DNA of 64,000 nt from JAHJQZ01 sp963676075 (GTDB taxonomy: Bacteria > Pseudomonadota > Alphaproteobacteria > Rhizobiales > Devosiaceae): contig CAXXNZ010000026.1 in the NCBI GenBank assembly GCA_963676075.2, positions 1 to 64,000 of the forward strand. The letters run 5' to 3'. Shown here piece after piece: positions 25,632 through 34,207 of the stretch; position 1 is the stretch's first letter; each line of letters begins with the position of its first letter. Position numbers and translations under genes: made by a program. The notes under the pieces were generated by a model. That model saw only the letters and a program-made list of their open reading frames with translations, did no database searches and was not told the DNA's origin.

Positions 25632-26129
25632 ATGAACGATATTTCCGTCAACCCGGTCACCAAGGACCGGCTGCATTTCGAGGATCTCGAAGTGGGGCAG
25701 AGCTTTGCGCTGCCGCGCCGCACTGTTACGCGGCAGATGATCCTCGATTTCGCCCATCAGTACGATCCGCTTCCCTTCCATGTCGACGAAAAGGCGGCCA
25801 AGGCCTCATTGCTCGGCGGTCTTGCCGCTTCGGGCTGGCAAACGGCGGCAATGAGCCTACGAATGGCGGTCGACGTGTTCCTGTCGCGGGCCGCCTCGAT
25901 GGGTGGGCTCGGGTTCACCGACCTCAGATGGCACCGGCCGGTTTTTGTCGATGACACCATCAGCGGCAAGGTGACCATCGTCGGTTTGCGTCCGTCCGAG
26001 GGCCGACCGGACTGGGGCATCGTCACGCTGGAGTTCGACATCCGCAATCACAAGCACCAGCAGGTGCTGTCGATGCGCTTGGCCAATCTGATCGAGCGGC
26101 GCGGCACCAGTTCGGGAGCCATGTCATGA
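25632..26129 (+). CDS. MaoC-like (hotdog-fold) dehydratase, first of a pair
   Basis: The 165-residue protein has the hydratase 2 layout: FEDLEVGQSFALPRRTVTRQMILDFAHQYDPLPFHVDEKAAK, with the Asp and His of the active-site pocket (DFAHQYDPLPFH), and GLAASGWQTAA. Such enzymes hydrate enoyl-CoA or similar thioesters. Its stop overlaps the next gene, which encodes another MaoC protein, so the two may form a heterodimer or act on related substrates. Confidence 0.85.
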   Translation: MNDISVNPVTKDRLHFEDLEVGQSFALPRRTVTRQMILDFAHQYDPLPFHVDEKAAKASLLGGLAASGWQTAAMSLRMAVDVFLSRAASMGGLGFTDLRWHRPVFVDDTISGKVTIVGLRPSEGRPDWGIVTLEFDIRNHKHQQVLSMRLANLIERRGTSSGAMS

Positions 26130-26680
26130 CCTACTGGTTCGAGGACATCCAGCTCGGCGAGCCGTTTCCTCTCGGCGAACACACGTTCACCGAGGAAGAG
26201 ATCCTGGCGTTCGGCGCCGAATACGACCCGCAGTATTTCCATATCGACCCGGACGCGGCGACCCATTCCCAGTTCGGCGGCATCATCGCTTCGGGCTGGC
26301 ACACCGTCTGCGTCGGGCACCGCATCATGGTCGAAAAGATGTTCACCGAGGCTGATCTGATACGGGCGCGCGGCGAAGAACCCGGCGTCACCGGCCCCTC
26401 GCCCGGCGTCAACAAGATGGTGTTCAAGACCCCGGTCCGGCCCGGCGACACCATCCGTTACGCCCTGACCGTGACGCAGAAGCGCCCGAGCAAATCCCTG
26501 CCGGGCTGGGGTGTGCTGGTGACCAGCATCGAGGCACATAACGAGGACGATGCGCTTGTCTACCATGCCGAAGTGGTCGGTTTTTCCAAGCAGCGCGATT
26601 TCCGCCCCAACCTGACCCAGCGGCTGCTGATCGGTCTTGCCGGCATCCCCGGCCTCGGCAAGGTCATCCGCGGGCGGTAG
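26126..26680 (+). CDS. MaoC-like (hotdog-fold) dehydratase, second of a pair
   Basis: A 184-residue homologue of its neighbour: YWFEDIQLGEPFPLGEHTFTEEEILAFGAEYDPQYFHIDPDAA holds the same Asp-Pro...His pocket, followed by IIASGWHTVCVG. Its ATG overlaps the previous stop (ATGA). Tandem MaoC genes occur in acyl-CoA and polyketide-like metabolism. The nearby oxidoreductase and VOC genes hint at a short catabolic route, which is inference only. Confidence 0.85.
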   Translation: MTYWFEDIQLGEPFPLGEHTFTEEEILAFGAEYDPQYFHIDPDAATHSQFGGIIASGWHTVCVGHRIMVEKMFTEADLIRARGEEPGVTGPSPGVNKMVFKTPVRPGDTIRYALTVTQKRPSKSLPGWGVLVTSIEAHNEDDALVYHAEVVGFSKQRDFRPNLTQRLLIGLAGIPGLGKVIRGR

Positions 26681-27006
26681 ACGAAAAACGCGTTTTGCGC
26701 TATCAGAACCGCCGTCAAAAACAGGGAGGTCCCGACTACGATGCGTTCATGAGCCTTGAGAACGTCCGGGCAGATTCGCCGCGAAAGCGGTCGATGATGC
26801 GCGGTCAGTCGTTCCAGGCGCCATGAATACGTGTCGGTTATCGAAGCGTGTCCAACAGGATTGGGCACAGGCCACAAAGACAAGACACGCGGCCATTCGA
26901 TAGCAAGCGGCTGACCTCCGACGTTCCTGAAATCTGAAACCCGTGCGTGCGCGATTTCGCGCCACGCCCTTGTTGTTCAGTCTGCCCGCAAGGGCAAGGA
27001 GCGTTC
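26681..27006. other. Intergenic region without a recognised gene
   Basis: These 326 bases contain a short palindrome AAAACGCGTTTT just after the MaoC stop, which may help termination, and nothing else that could be assigned. Open frames on either strand lack ribosome binding sites and family resemblance. Confidence 0.45.
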
Positions 27007-27180
27007 ATGCCCAAACAGATATTCCAGCGTCCCGTCCCGGTCCGTCACGATCACTGGACCAAGAAGGACAAGTCCGGCCCACCGGTTCAGCGCACCACCA
27101 AGCTGACGCCGAAACCGCCGGTGCCTGAGCCGGAAAAACCGGGCGCCCTGCCCGGCTCGGCGGTGAAGCTGCCGAAATGA
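27007..27180 (+). CDS. Small proline- and lysine-rich hypothetical protein
   Basis: A 57-residue basic protein with a disordered, Pro/Lys-rich second half (RTTKLTPKPPVPEPEKPGALPG). AAGGAGCGTTC directly upstream of ATG is a good ribosome binding site, which is the main support. No signal peptide, no membrane span and no known family. It is followed by a small membrane protein gene in the same direction. Confidence 0.5.
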   Translation: MPKQIFQRPVPVRHDHWTKKDKSGPPVQRTTKLTPKPPVPEPEKPGALPGSAVKLPK

Positions 27181-27275
27181 GCCGATGGGGACGGGGGTGA
27201 AATCGCCTCCGTTCTCTCTTGAAACCCCGGTCCTTTGCACCATTTCGGAATGGTCACTTGTGAACGGAGGGCGTG

Positions 27276-27716
27276 ATGGCCTGGCTGGCGGAAATCGGTT
27301 TCATCGTTCTGGCAATCGTCGCGATCGTCATGCTCGCCGGAGCCGGCCGCAACATGACCCGGCTGCAGCAGGCCGCAGAGGAACGCATCACCGCCTATAT
27401 GGTGACCCTCAGGCGCACCGGGGCCAATCCGGAGTTTGCCGAGATGACCGACACCGAACTGCACGACATCCTGAGCGCCGCCATGCGTCGGCTTGCTGCC
27501 GGACGCTCGCGCAAGATGCTGTTGCTGGTGCTCGGCACGGTGGCCACGCTGCTGACCAGCATCGTTTTCGGCGTCGAAGAAGGCTGGCGGGCCTTTGCCG
27601 CAACCTTCGTCATTGGCGGCATCGCCCTGTTCGGACTGGAACGCGCCATGGAGCGCATGATGCGCGCGCCGATCGAGGCACAGGGCCTCGATGTCGAACG
27701 CTTGCGCCTCGACTAG
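27276..27716 (+). CDS. Hypothetical membrane protein
   Basis: The 146-residue protein has three hydrophobic segments: IGFIVLAIVAIVMLAGAG near the N-terminus and MLLLVLGTVATLLTSIVFGV plus FAATFVIGGIALFGLERAM in the C-terminal half, with a soluble helical stretch between them. GGAGGG before the start (GTG 27273 or ATG 27276) supports translation. The family is not recognised. A palindromic repeat begins on its stop codon. Confidence 0.6.
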   Translation: MAWLAEIGFIVLAIVAIVMLAGAGRNMTRLQQAAEERITAYMVTLRRTGANPEFAEMTDTELHDILSAAMRRLAAGRSRKMLLLVLGTVATLLTSIVFGVEEGWRAFAATFVIGGIALFGLERAMERMMRAPIEAQGLDVERLRLD

Positions 27717-27833
27717 GTCATTTCACAGTTTCATGAAAACACGGAAATGACCTAAGCTATTGTTTTGGCGCGTTTTCGAGGCTTCGACAAGCTCAGCCGG
27801 AAAACCGGCGACCGCTTTTCCTGAAGACGCGCC
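27715..27833 (+). repeat. Dispersed intergenic repeat, copy 2, with palindromic module
   Basis: Module 1 (27715-27753) is a perfect 10-bp inverted repeat, AGGTCATTTC and GAAATGACCT, which overlaps the stop codon of the upstream gene and could terminate it. Module 2 (27765-27833) reads TGTTTTGGCGCGTTTTCG, AGGCTTCGACAAGCTCAGCC and GGAAAACCGGCGACCG. Both modules recur in the same order at 42253-42390, and module 2 recurs inverted at 13102-13187. Confidence 0.75.
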
Positions 27834-27848
27834 AGGCCTGCCCCTCGT

Positions 27849-28238
27849 CTATTCGCCCATGACCAGCCGGACGTCAAAACTGCTCGATCCGCCATTGATG
27901 ATGTCGAAGCAGACGATGACGTCATCGCTAACGATGTAGGCCCCCATCGGATCTGACTTCAGCGCCGCATTCATCAGCTTTTCGAGCCGGGCGCGGTTAT
28001 TGGCGTCGGCGAACAGGCTGTCCCAGTCGTCGGCGTCGTCGCGCAGGTTGAAGCGGTGGAAATTGGCGCGGTCCTGGCGAATGACCTGTCCGGGCGTGGT
28101 CAGCCGCCCGCCCTTGGAATTGTAGTGGTCTGCGTTGCTGAGATAGGCGCAATAACTCTCGGTAATGCCGCCCTGGGCCAGGGCAGGCGCCGCGAACCCG
28201 GCAAGCATCAGGGCTGCGATTGACAAGAAGCGCTTCAC
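27849..28238 (-). CDS. Small secreted hypothetical protein
   Basis: A 129-residue protein with a clean signal peptide (MKRFLSIAALMLAGFAAPALA, cleavage near residue 21). The mature part has two cysteines, in ESYCAYLS and VIVCFDI, that could form a disulfide in the periplasm. No domain recognised. It is divergent from the esterase gene. Confidence 0.65.
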   Translation of the reverse strand: MKRFLSIAALMLAGFAAPALAQGGITESYCAYLSNADHYNSKGGRLTTPGQVIRQDRANFHRFNLRDDADDWDSLFADANNRARLEKLMNAALKSDPMGAYIVSDDVIVCFDIINGGSSSFDVRLVMGE

Positions 28239-28419
28239 ATTTTCCTCCCTCGATCCATCTGATGCAAAATGTGCCGGATATTCGGGCCTGCATCACTGCG
28301 ACAAATGCGAGCCGGCTTTTGCCATGACCGCAAGGCCGACGCCGGAATACCTTGCAAAACAACAGCGAACACGCTTGTCTGGCGCCTCGATCAATATCCC
28401 GTTTTGAAGAAGGCCAGCC

Positions 28420-29436
28420 ATGTTGCGCGACCAGCAAACGCCCAGGGGCAGCTTGCACACACTCGACATCACCTCCGACGCCCTCGCCGGCAACATGCTC
28501 GGCGATCCGACAACGCGGCAGGTGGTTGTCTATGTTCCCCATGGCCATGACGGCGCCGGCCTGTCGCTGCTCGTCGATCTGGTCGGCTATACCGGTTCCG
28601 GGCTCGGTCATGTCAATTGGAAGAATTTCGGCGAGAACGTACCCGAACGGCTCGACCGGCTGATTGCCTCGGGCGAGATGCAGCCGTGCGTCGTGGCCTT
28701 TCCTGACTGTTTCACCCGTCTCGGCGGCAACCAGTACATCAATTCCGCCGCCATGGGGAACTGGGAGGACTTTCTGATCGACGAGATGCTGCCCGCCGTC
28801 GAGACCCGCTTCGGGTGCGGCGGCGCGGGCAAGCGCGGCGTCTTCGGCAAATCCTCAGGTGGCTATGGTTCGATCAGCCACGCCATGCGCCGAGCCGACA
28901 CCTGGTCGGCGGCGGCCTGCCTGTCGGGCGACATGGCGTTCGAATTGGCTTATCTGACCGACATGCCGGCGACCTTGCGGGCCCTCGCCAAGACCGACCT
29001 GTCCATCGGGAAATGGATGAACAGTTTTGAAGCCAAACAGAAACTCGACAGCAAGGACATCGAGGTTCTGATGGTCTTCGCCATGGCCGCGACCTACGAT
29101 CCCGACCCCGAGGCCTATCTCGGCATCCGCCTGCCGGTCGATCTCGAAACCTGCGCGCTCGACGAAACTCTCTGGGCCAACTGGCTCGCCTGGGACCCGG
29201 TGCTGCTCGCCGACCAGCCGGAGGTCATCGCCAATCTCAAATCGCTGAAAGCACTCTGGCTCGAATGCGGCACCGTGGATCAGTACAACCTGCTCTACGG
29301 CGCCCGTCGTCTGCATAAAAAGCTCGATGCGGCCGGGGTTGCGCACACCTACGAGGAGTTCCCCGACGACCACCTGGGCGTCGATTACCGCATGGACCGT
29401 TGTCTTCCCGCTCTCGCCAAGGCGCTCAGCGCATAG
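28420..29436 (+). CDS. Alpha/beta-hydrolase esterase (D/Fes-like)
   Basis: The 338-residue protein is an alpha/beta hydrolase of the esterase D/putative-esterase group. The nucleophile elbow is GKSSGG with S145, after the characteristic VVAFPDCFTRLGGNQYINS segment. The acid may lie in the ECGTVDQ segment and the His in EFPDDHLGVDYR near the end. There is no signal peptide, so it acts in the cytosol. AAGAAGG lies before the ATG. Substrate not predictable; it ends ten bases from a convergent ridA-like gene. Confidence 0.78.
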   Translation: MLRDQQTPRGSLHTLDITSDALAGNMLGDPTTRQVVVYVPHGHDGAGLSLLVDLVGYTGSGLGHVNWKNFGENVPERLDRLIASGEMQPCVVAFPDCFTRLGGNQYINSAAMGNWEDFLIDEMLPAVETRFGCGGAGKRGVFGKSSGGYGSISHAMRRADTWSAAACLSGDMAFELAYLTDMPATLRALAKTDLSIGKWMNSFEAKQKLDSKDIEVLMVFAMAATYDPDPEAYLGIRLPVDLETCALDETLWANWLAWDPVLLADQPEVIANLKSLKALWLECGTVDQYNLLYGARRLHKKLDAAGVAHTYEEFPDDHLGVDYRMDRCLPALAKALSA

Positions 29437-29445
29437 CGCTCCCGG

Positions 29446-29796
29446 CTAAAGATCATCCCGCGCCGTGGCGATGCCTTCGATCATCACCAGGCAATCGGCA
29501 TCGTGGAAGGAAGTTGTCGTCGTCATGCGCGCCGGATATCGGCCTGCTTCGAAATAGGGCACGAAAATCTTCTCCATCGCGGCAAGATCCTCAATGCGCT
29601 TGAGATGGACGCGCACCTGCACAAGGCTGGCCAAGGGGCGGTCGAGCTTTGCCAGGGTTTCGGTGAGCCCGGCCATAGTGCCGCGCAATTGCGTGGCAAA
29701 GTCCTCGCCACCACCACGGTGCAGGCCGAGAAAGATGAAGTCGCCGGCCCGTACTGCCGATGAATAGCTGTGCGGCGTCGTGATGTAGTCGACCAT
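29446..29796 (-). CDS. RidA/YjgF-family protein
   Basis: A 116-residue trimeric-type RidA protein. It shows FIFLGLHRGGGEDFATQLRGTMAGL and the C-terminal ARMTTTTSFHDADCLVMIEGIA. In typical RidA enzymes an Arg near residue 105 in a PxR motif deaminates imine/enamine intermediates; here YPARMTTTT supplies that Arg. It lies downstream of the YiiX-like gene on the same strand, 66 bases away. Confidence 0.8.
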   Translation of the reverse strand: MVDYITTPHSYSSAVRAGDFIFLGLHRGGGEDFATQLRGTMAGLTETLAKLDRPLASLVQVRVHLKRIEDLAAMEKIFVPYFEAGRYPARMTTTTSFHDADCLVMIEGIATARDDL

Positions 29797-29862
29797 GATG
29801 TGTTCCTGCTCACTTGGACATGAGCGTGGAACATATCACGAACATGTTATCGGGAGAGTGCG

Positions 29863-30576
29863 CTAAAACGTCGTCAGGTAGAGCTTCAGGAAACCATCTT
29901 GCGCCAGGCTCGCCGGTGTCACGATGCGGTCTTGCTGAATGCGCGTCCAGCATGCCTGACGAGACAGTTTTTCCGATCGACACGCTTTGCGCTGCTGCCA
30001 GTCGCCGAGCAGAAAGTCACGGCCCGCCGACGTATCGAAATTCAGGTCCCCTATTTTCTGCATCCTGCCGATCGGATGCCCGATCTTTTTGAAGACGTCA
30101 TAGACCAGTTCGGCGCTGTAAAGGGCGTCGGCGCCCTGCGCGTAGAGTGGGTCATAGGGCCGATGATAGTAATCATAGGCCGTCACGGAGGCCGGGCTGT
30201 TCAGCTGACCTTTGGGACGAATGTCCTTCCTGGTGACATAGATCGCGAACTTCAGTCCGATGCCCAGCTCGATGAAGGCGTCGAGCGGCAGTTCCTCGAC
30301 GCCACCCGTAGCAGCCGAGGACTGCATGACGTAGGGGCCGCCACCGGTGTTGCGGATAATGCCGACATGCGTGTAGGGGCTGCCCGTGGCGTTGGTGAGT
30401 GCGCTGCCTTCGAGACCATCCCGTTGCTGGAATATCAATGCGCCGTTGGGGGGATCGTGGTCGAAAAAGTACGTGTCGACAACGTCCAGGCCCGTTTCAG
30501 CAAAGGCTGTCGCAGGAAGTAATCCGACCAAGGCAAGCAGGATAAAACCTAAAAGGCCTGTCCGCTTGATAGCCAT
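29863..30576 (-). CDS. YiiX-like permuted papain-fold protein with Cys replaced by Ser
   Basis: The 237-residue exported protein has a signal peptide (to about TAFA, residue 26). It matches E. coli YiiX along its length: GALIFQQRDG for the N-terminal strand, SPYTHVGII with the active-site His, KPYD-like RPYDPLY, and IVTPASLA near the end. Where YiiX has QYCSEVV with the catalytic Cys, this protein has LYSAELV, so the nucleophile position is Ser. It may be a non-catalytic binder or a serine variant. The start at 30576 was taken for the signal peptide; 30624 is also in frame. Confidence 0.72.
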   Translation of the reverse strand: MAIKRTGLLGFILLALVGLLPATAFAETGLDVVDTYFFDHDPPNGALIFQQRDGLEGSALTNATGSPYTHVGIIRNTGGGPYVMQSSAATGGVEELPLDAFIELGIGLKFAIYVTRKDIRPKGQLNSPASVTAYDYYHRPYDPLYAQGADALYSAELVYDVFKKIGHPIGRMQKIGDLNFDTSAGRDFLLGDWQQRKACRSEKLSRQACWTRIQQDRIVTPASLAQDGFLKLYLTTF

Positions 30577-30689
30577 CGTCGGTGTCGATCCTTTGTCTCT
30601 GTTGCCTTGCGATTTGCCGGACACAGATGTACCCGACCCGCCCGCCTGTTTTGTGGCGAGAGCAGCAGAGCCTTACGTGGCGGAAGGAC

Positions 30690-31223
30690 CTAGTGCCCCT
30701 CGAACGAGACCAGCGTGTGCACCTCGACGTCGAGTGCCCTGAGCTTATCGGCGCCGCCGAGCTCGGGCAGATCGATGACAAAGCTCGAATGGGCGATCTG
30801 GGCACCGGTACGCCGCAACAGTTGCACCGCCGCGATGGCCGTGCCGCCCGTGGCGATGAGATCGTCGACCAGCAGCACCACATCGCCCTCGCCGACCGCG
30901 TCGGCATGCATCTCGATGGTGTCGACGCCATATTCGAGGGCGTAATTCTGGCCGATGGTCTCGCCGGGCAGCTTGCCGCGCTTGCGGATCGGCACGAAGC
31001 CGACGCCGAGCGAGATGGCCACGCCGGCCCCGAAGATAAAGCCCCGCGCCTCGATGCCGGCAACATGGGTGATGCCCATGCCGCGATGGTGGGAGGCGGC
31101 GCGCTCGATCGCTTCGCGGAATCCGTGCGGATCCTCGATCAGCGTGGTGATGTCGCGGAACAGGATCCCGGGCTTGGGATAATCGGGAATGGTGCGGATG
31201 AGGGTCTTGAGATCAACGGCCAT
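30690..31223 (-). CDS. apt: Adenine phosphoribosyltransferase
   Basis: The 177-residue enzyme converts adenine and PRPP to AMP in purine salvage. VVLLVDDLIATGGTAIA near residues 119-135 is the PRPP-binding motif, and IEARGFIFGAGVAISL is typical of Apt. It lies just downstream of petABC on the same strand but behind a terminator, a gene order often seen in alphaproteobacteria. Length is normal for the family. Confidence 0.94.
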   Translation of the reverse strand: MAVDLKTLIRTIPDYPKPGILFRDITTLIEDPHGFREAIERAASHHRGMGITHVAGIEARGFIFGAGVAISLGVGFVPIRKRGKLPGETIGQNYALEYGVDTIEMHADAVGEGDVVLLVDDLIATGGTAIAAVQLLRRTGAQIAHSSFVIDLPELGGADKLRALDVEVHTLVSFEGH

Positions 31224-31251
31224 CTTGTCCTCGGGAAGCAGTAACTGGACA

Positions 31252-31276
31252 TGGAAAAGGGCCCAAACGGGCCCTT
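31252..31276 (-). terminator. Terminator of the petABC operon
   Basis: AAGGGCCC at 31257-31264 and GGGCCCTT at 31269-31276 pair around an AAAC loop. Read on the minus strand the hairpin is followed by TTTTCC. It separates petC from apt. Confidence 0.8.
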
Positions 31277-31301
31277 CGTCCTGTTTTCACCGAAGCTTAG
31301 C

Positions 31302-32120
31302 TCAGTGTTCGATCTTCGACCAGAGCTTGCGCTTGGTCAGATACATCAACACCGCAAAGCCGGCGAGAATGATGATGACCTTGAAGCCAAGTTCCTTGCG
31401 TGCATCCAGGTGCGGCTCGGCGACCCACATCATGAAGGCGGCGACGTCCTTGGAATACTGCTCGACGGTCTCGGGAACGGTGTTGTCGTCATAGGTGACA
31501 AGACCATCCGAAAGCGGCGGGGCCATGGCGAGAACACCGCCCGTATAGGCGTTGTAATACTGCCCGGCAGCCACTTCGACGCCATGAGGTGCGTCGGTGA
31601 AGTTGGTCAACAGGTTGTAGATGAAGTCGGGCCCGCCTTCCTGATAGACGGTGAAATAGTCGAGCACCCAGCTGAAGCCGGGCTTGGTAGCGCTGCGCGC
31701 CTTGGCGAGCACCGAGAAGTCCGGCGGTTCGACACCGAAAGACGCCTTGGCATCCGCCGGGCTCATCGTGGCCGGCCAGCGGTCGGCGGCAATGCCCGGG
31801 CGCTCGCCGTCCTCGGCTTCCGGATCGGCAACGGTGAAGGTGGCGGCCAACGCCTTGACCTGAGCTTCCGAATAGCCCGGGCCGCCGGGCTCGGAAAGGT
31901 TACGGAACGCCAGCAGATTTGCCGAATGGCAGGACGAGCACACTTCCTTGAAGATCTGGAAGCCGCGCTGCAGCTGGTTCTTGTCATAGGTGCCGAATAC
32001 GCCGCCAAAGCTCCAGTTGATGAACTTGGTCGGAACGCCCCCGGTCTCGCTCGCTGCCGCCGGCGTGGCGAACAGGCCGCACAGGGCGAGGGCCGCGAGA
32101 ATGGTCTTTGTCTTGATCAT
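31302..32120 (-). CDS. petC: Cytochrome c1 subunit of the bc1 complex
   Basis: The 272-residue precursor has a signal peptide (to about PAAA, residue 23), the heme c motif C61-SS-C64-H65, the probable axial Met in LAMAPPL and one C-terminal membrane anchor (VIIILAGFAVLMYLTKR). It takes electrons from the Rieske protein and passes them to cytochrome c. It is the last gene of petA-petB-petC, with short spacers. Confidence 0.95.
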   Translation of the reverse strand: MIKTKTILAALALCGLFATPAAASETGGVPTKFINWSFGGVFGTYDKNQLQRGFQIFKEVCSSCHSANLLAFRNLSEPGGPGYSEAQVKALAATFTVADPEAEDGERPGIAADRWPATMSPADAKASFGVEPPDFSVLAKARSATKPGFSWVLDYFTVYQEGGPDFIYNLLTNFTDAPHGVEVAAGQYYNAYTGGVLAMAPPLSDGLVTYDDNTVPETVEQYSKDVAAFMMWVAEPHLDARKELGFKVIIILAGFAVLMYLTKRKLWSKIEH

Positions 32121-32137
32121 TTCTGGGTCCTTCGCTC

Positions 32138-33391
32138 TCAGTGGGCCTTGGCCAGAACCGCTTCCGAAATACTCGCCGGCAGCGGTTTGGGCGTCTCGAT
32201 CCGGCTGACGATCGGCAGGATGACGAGGAAGTAGAGGAAGTAATAGGCTGTCGCCACCTTGGCCAGGTAGTTGTAGACAACCACCGACGGGTCCTGGGCG
32301 CCCAGGTACATCAGTACGATGAAGTTCACGACGAACACCCAGTAGAAGATCTTGAACATCGGCCGGAAGCTGCCCGAGCGCACCTTGGACGTATCGAGCC
32401 AGGGCAGGAAGAACAGCACCAGCAGCGAACCGCCCATGACGATGACGCCGGCGAGCTTACTATCAATGAACAGCACGTTGAAATCGATGGCGCGCAGCAT
32501 GGTGTAGAACGGCAGCAGGTACCATTCGGGCACGATATGCGCCGGCGTCACCAGGTTGTTGGCCATGATGTAGTTGTCGGAATGGTTGAATATCTCCGGT
32601 GCGAAGAACACGAACCATGCGAACGGGATAAGGAAGACCACGGCGCCGACCAGATCCTTGATCGTTGCATAAGGCGTGAACGGCACGGTGTCGCGCCCGT
32701 CCTTGACCTCGACACCGGTCGGATTGCCGTTGCCGGGAATGTGCAGCGCCCAGATGTGCAGAATGACCACCGCCGCGATGACGAAGGGCAGCAGGTAGTG
32801 CAGCGAGAAGAAGCGGTTGAGCGTGGCGTTGTCCACCGCGAAGCCGCCGCGCAGCCATTCCAGGATCGGCGTTCCGACGATCGGAATGGCCGAGAAGATA
32901 TTGGTGATGACCGTGGCACCCCAGAAGCTCATCTGGCCCCAGGGCAGCACGTAGCCCATGAAGGCGGTCGCAATCATCAGGATGAAGATGATGACGCCGA
33001 GCATCCACAACACTTCGCGTGGCGCCTTGTAGGAGCCGTAGAACAGACCGCGGAAGATGTGGACATAGACCGCAAAGAAGAACATCGAGGCGCCCACGGC
33101 GTGGGTACCCTGGATGATGCGTCCGAAGTTCACGTCGCGGCGGATATGCTCGACCGAATTGAACGCGAGATCGACATTGGGCGTGTAATGCATCGCCAGG
33201 ATGATGCCGGTGACGATCTGGATCCCGAGGCACATGGCCAAGATCATGCCGAAGGTCCAGAAGTAGTTGAGGTTCTTCGGCGTCGGGAAATCGACGAAAT
33301 GCTCTTTGCCGTAGCTGATGAGCGGCAAGCGGTCGTTGAACCACTTGAGGGCCGGATTCTTCGGCTCGTATCGTTCGGTTGAATGCGCCAT
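32138..33391 (-). CDS. petB: Cytochrome b subunit of the bc1 complex
   Basis: A 417-residue protein with about eight membrane spans and the two-heme His pattern. It begins NPALKWFNDRLPLISYGKEHF and carries PEWYLLPFYTMLRAI with the PEWY motif of the quinol oxidation site. It oxidises ubiquinol and recycles one electron in the Q cycle. Seventeen bases separate it from petC and fourteen from petA. Full length for a bacterial cytochrome b, not split as in b6f. Confidence 0.96.
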   Translation of the reverse strand: MAHSTERYEPKNPALKWFNDRLPLISYGKEHFVDFPTPKNLNYFWTFGMILAMCLGIQIVTGIILAMHYTPNVDLAFNSVEHIRRDVNFGRIIQGTHAVGASMFFFAVYVHIFRGLFYGSYKAPREVLWMLGVIIFILMIATAFMGYVLPWGQMSFWGATVITNIFSAIPIVGTPILEWLRGGFAVDNATLNRFFSLHYLLPFVIAAVVILHIWALHIPGNGNPTGVEVKDGRDTVPFTPYATIKDLVGAVVFLIPFAWFVFFAPEIFNHSDNYIMANNLVTPAHIVPEWYLLPFYTMLRAIDFNVLFIDSKLAGVIVMGGSLLVLFFLPWLDTSKVRSGSFRPMFKIFYWVFVVNFIVLMYLGAQDPSVVVYNYLAKVATAYYFLYFLVILPIVSRIETPKPLPASISEAVLAKAH

Positions 33392-33405
33392 GGTCTTTGC
33401 CCCCC

Positions 33406-33957
33406 CTAACCGATCTTCACTCTGGTATCGTTCAGAAAATCATAGGGCGGCAGGACGAGATTCTTCGGTGCCGGACCTTTGCGGATGCGCGCAGCGGTGT
33501 CGTATTGCGAACCGTGGCAGGGGCAGAACCAGCCGCCTTCCTGTCCGTTCGAGGTGACGACGCCATAATCGCCGGCATTGGATTCCGGGATGCAGCCGAG
33601 ATGGGTGCAGGCGGCCAGAACGATCAGCCAGTTCTCGTGCCCCTCCTTGGTCCGGTCTGCGTCGGTCTCCGGATCCTTGAGATCGGACATCGGCACGGAT
33701 TTGGCCAGGTCGATTTCGGCCTGTGTCCTGTTGCGGATGAAAACCGGCAGACCGCGCCATTTGACGGTGATTTCCTGCCCGGTCTCGACCGGTGCCAGAT
33801 CAAACTCCATCGACGCCAGCGCCAGCGTGGCGGCGTCCGGGTTCATCTGGTCGATTAGCGGCCAGACCGCGCTGGCCACAGCCACGGCCCCTACCGCGCC
33901 CGTGGCGATGTACAAAAAGTCGCGCCGCGTTGCGCCGTTTGCTGCTTCAGTTGCCAA
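33406..33957 (-). CDS. petA: Rieske iron-sulfur subunit of the bc1 complex
   Basis: The 183-residue protein has the 2Fe-2S ligands in C117-T-H119-LG-C122 and C145-P-C147-H148. Its N-terminus TRRDFLYIATGAVGAVAVAS combines a twin-arginine motif with the membrane anchor, so it is folded in the cytoplasm and exported by Tat. It is the first gene of petABC; the promoter must lie in the 250 bases before it, shared with the divergent trmL. Confidence 0.96.
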   Translation of the reverse strand: MATEAANGATRRDFLYIATGAVGAVAVASAVWPLIDQMNPDAATLALASMEFDLAPVETGQEITVKWRGLPVFIRNRTQAEIDLAKSVPMSDLKDPETDADRTKEGHENWLIVLAACTHLGCIPESNAGDYGVVTSNGQEGGWFCPCHGSQYDTAARIRKGPAPKNLVLPPYDFLNDTRVKIG

Positions 33958-34207
33958 ATCTGACCCCCGTCCGAAAAGGATTCCTCTAGTTGTCCACGCC
34001 GCACCAGATGACTATGAACAACCTCCCACGCTCCGCCGAACAGCCGCTCGCGGGTTTGGCGGTTCTTTTTGCACTGTACCGTCCGCTTGTCCAGCCTCGC
34101 TACACTTGGTCGCAGGTGGGTGTGACACTATGCCCACTTGATTGATGCAGTTCAAAACGAAACCGAGCTGCTTCTACCTGCTTTTCCGGTTTGTCTGTGG
34201 ATATCCC

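Noticed and set aside
27715..27833. CRISPR array
   Set aside because: The repeat copies are about 15 kb apart and modular; there is no regular short repeat-spacer pattern anywhere.
32141..33382. Open frame of 413 codons on the plus strand
   Set aside because: Antisense to petB (cytochrome b); rich in charged residues and without any domain.
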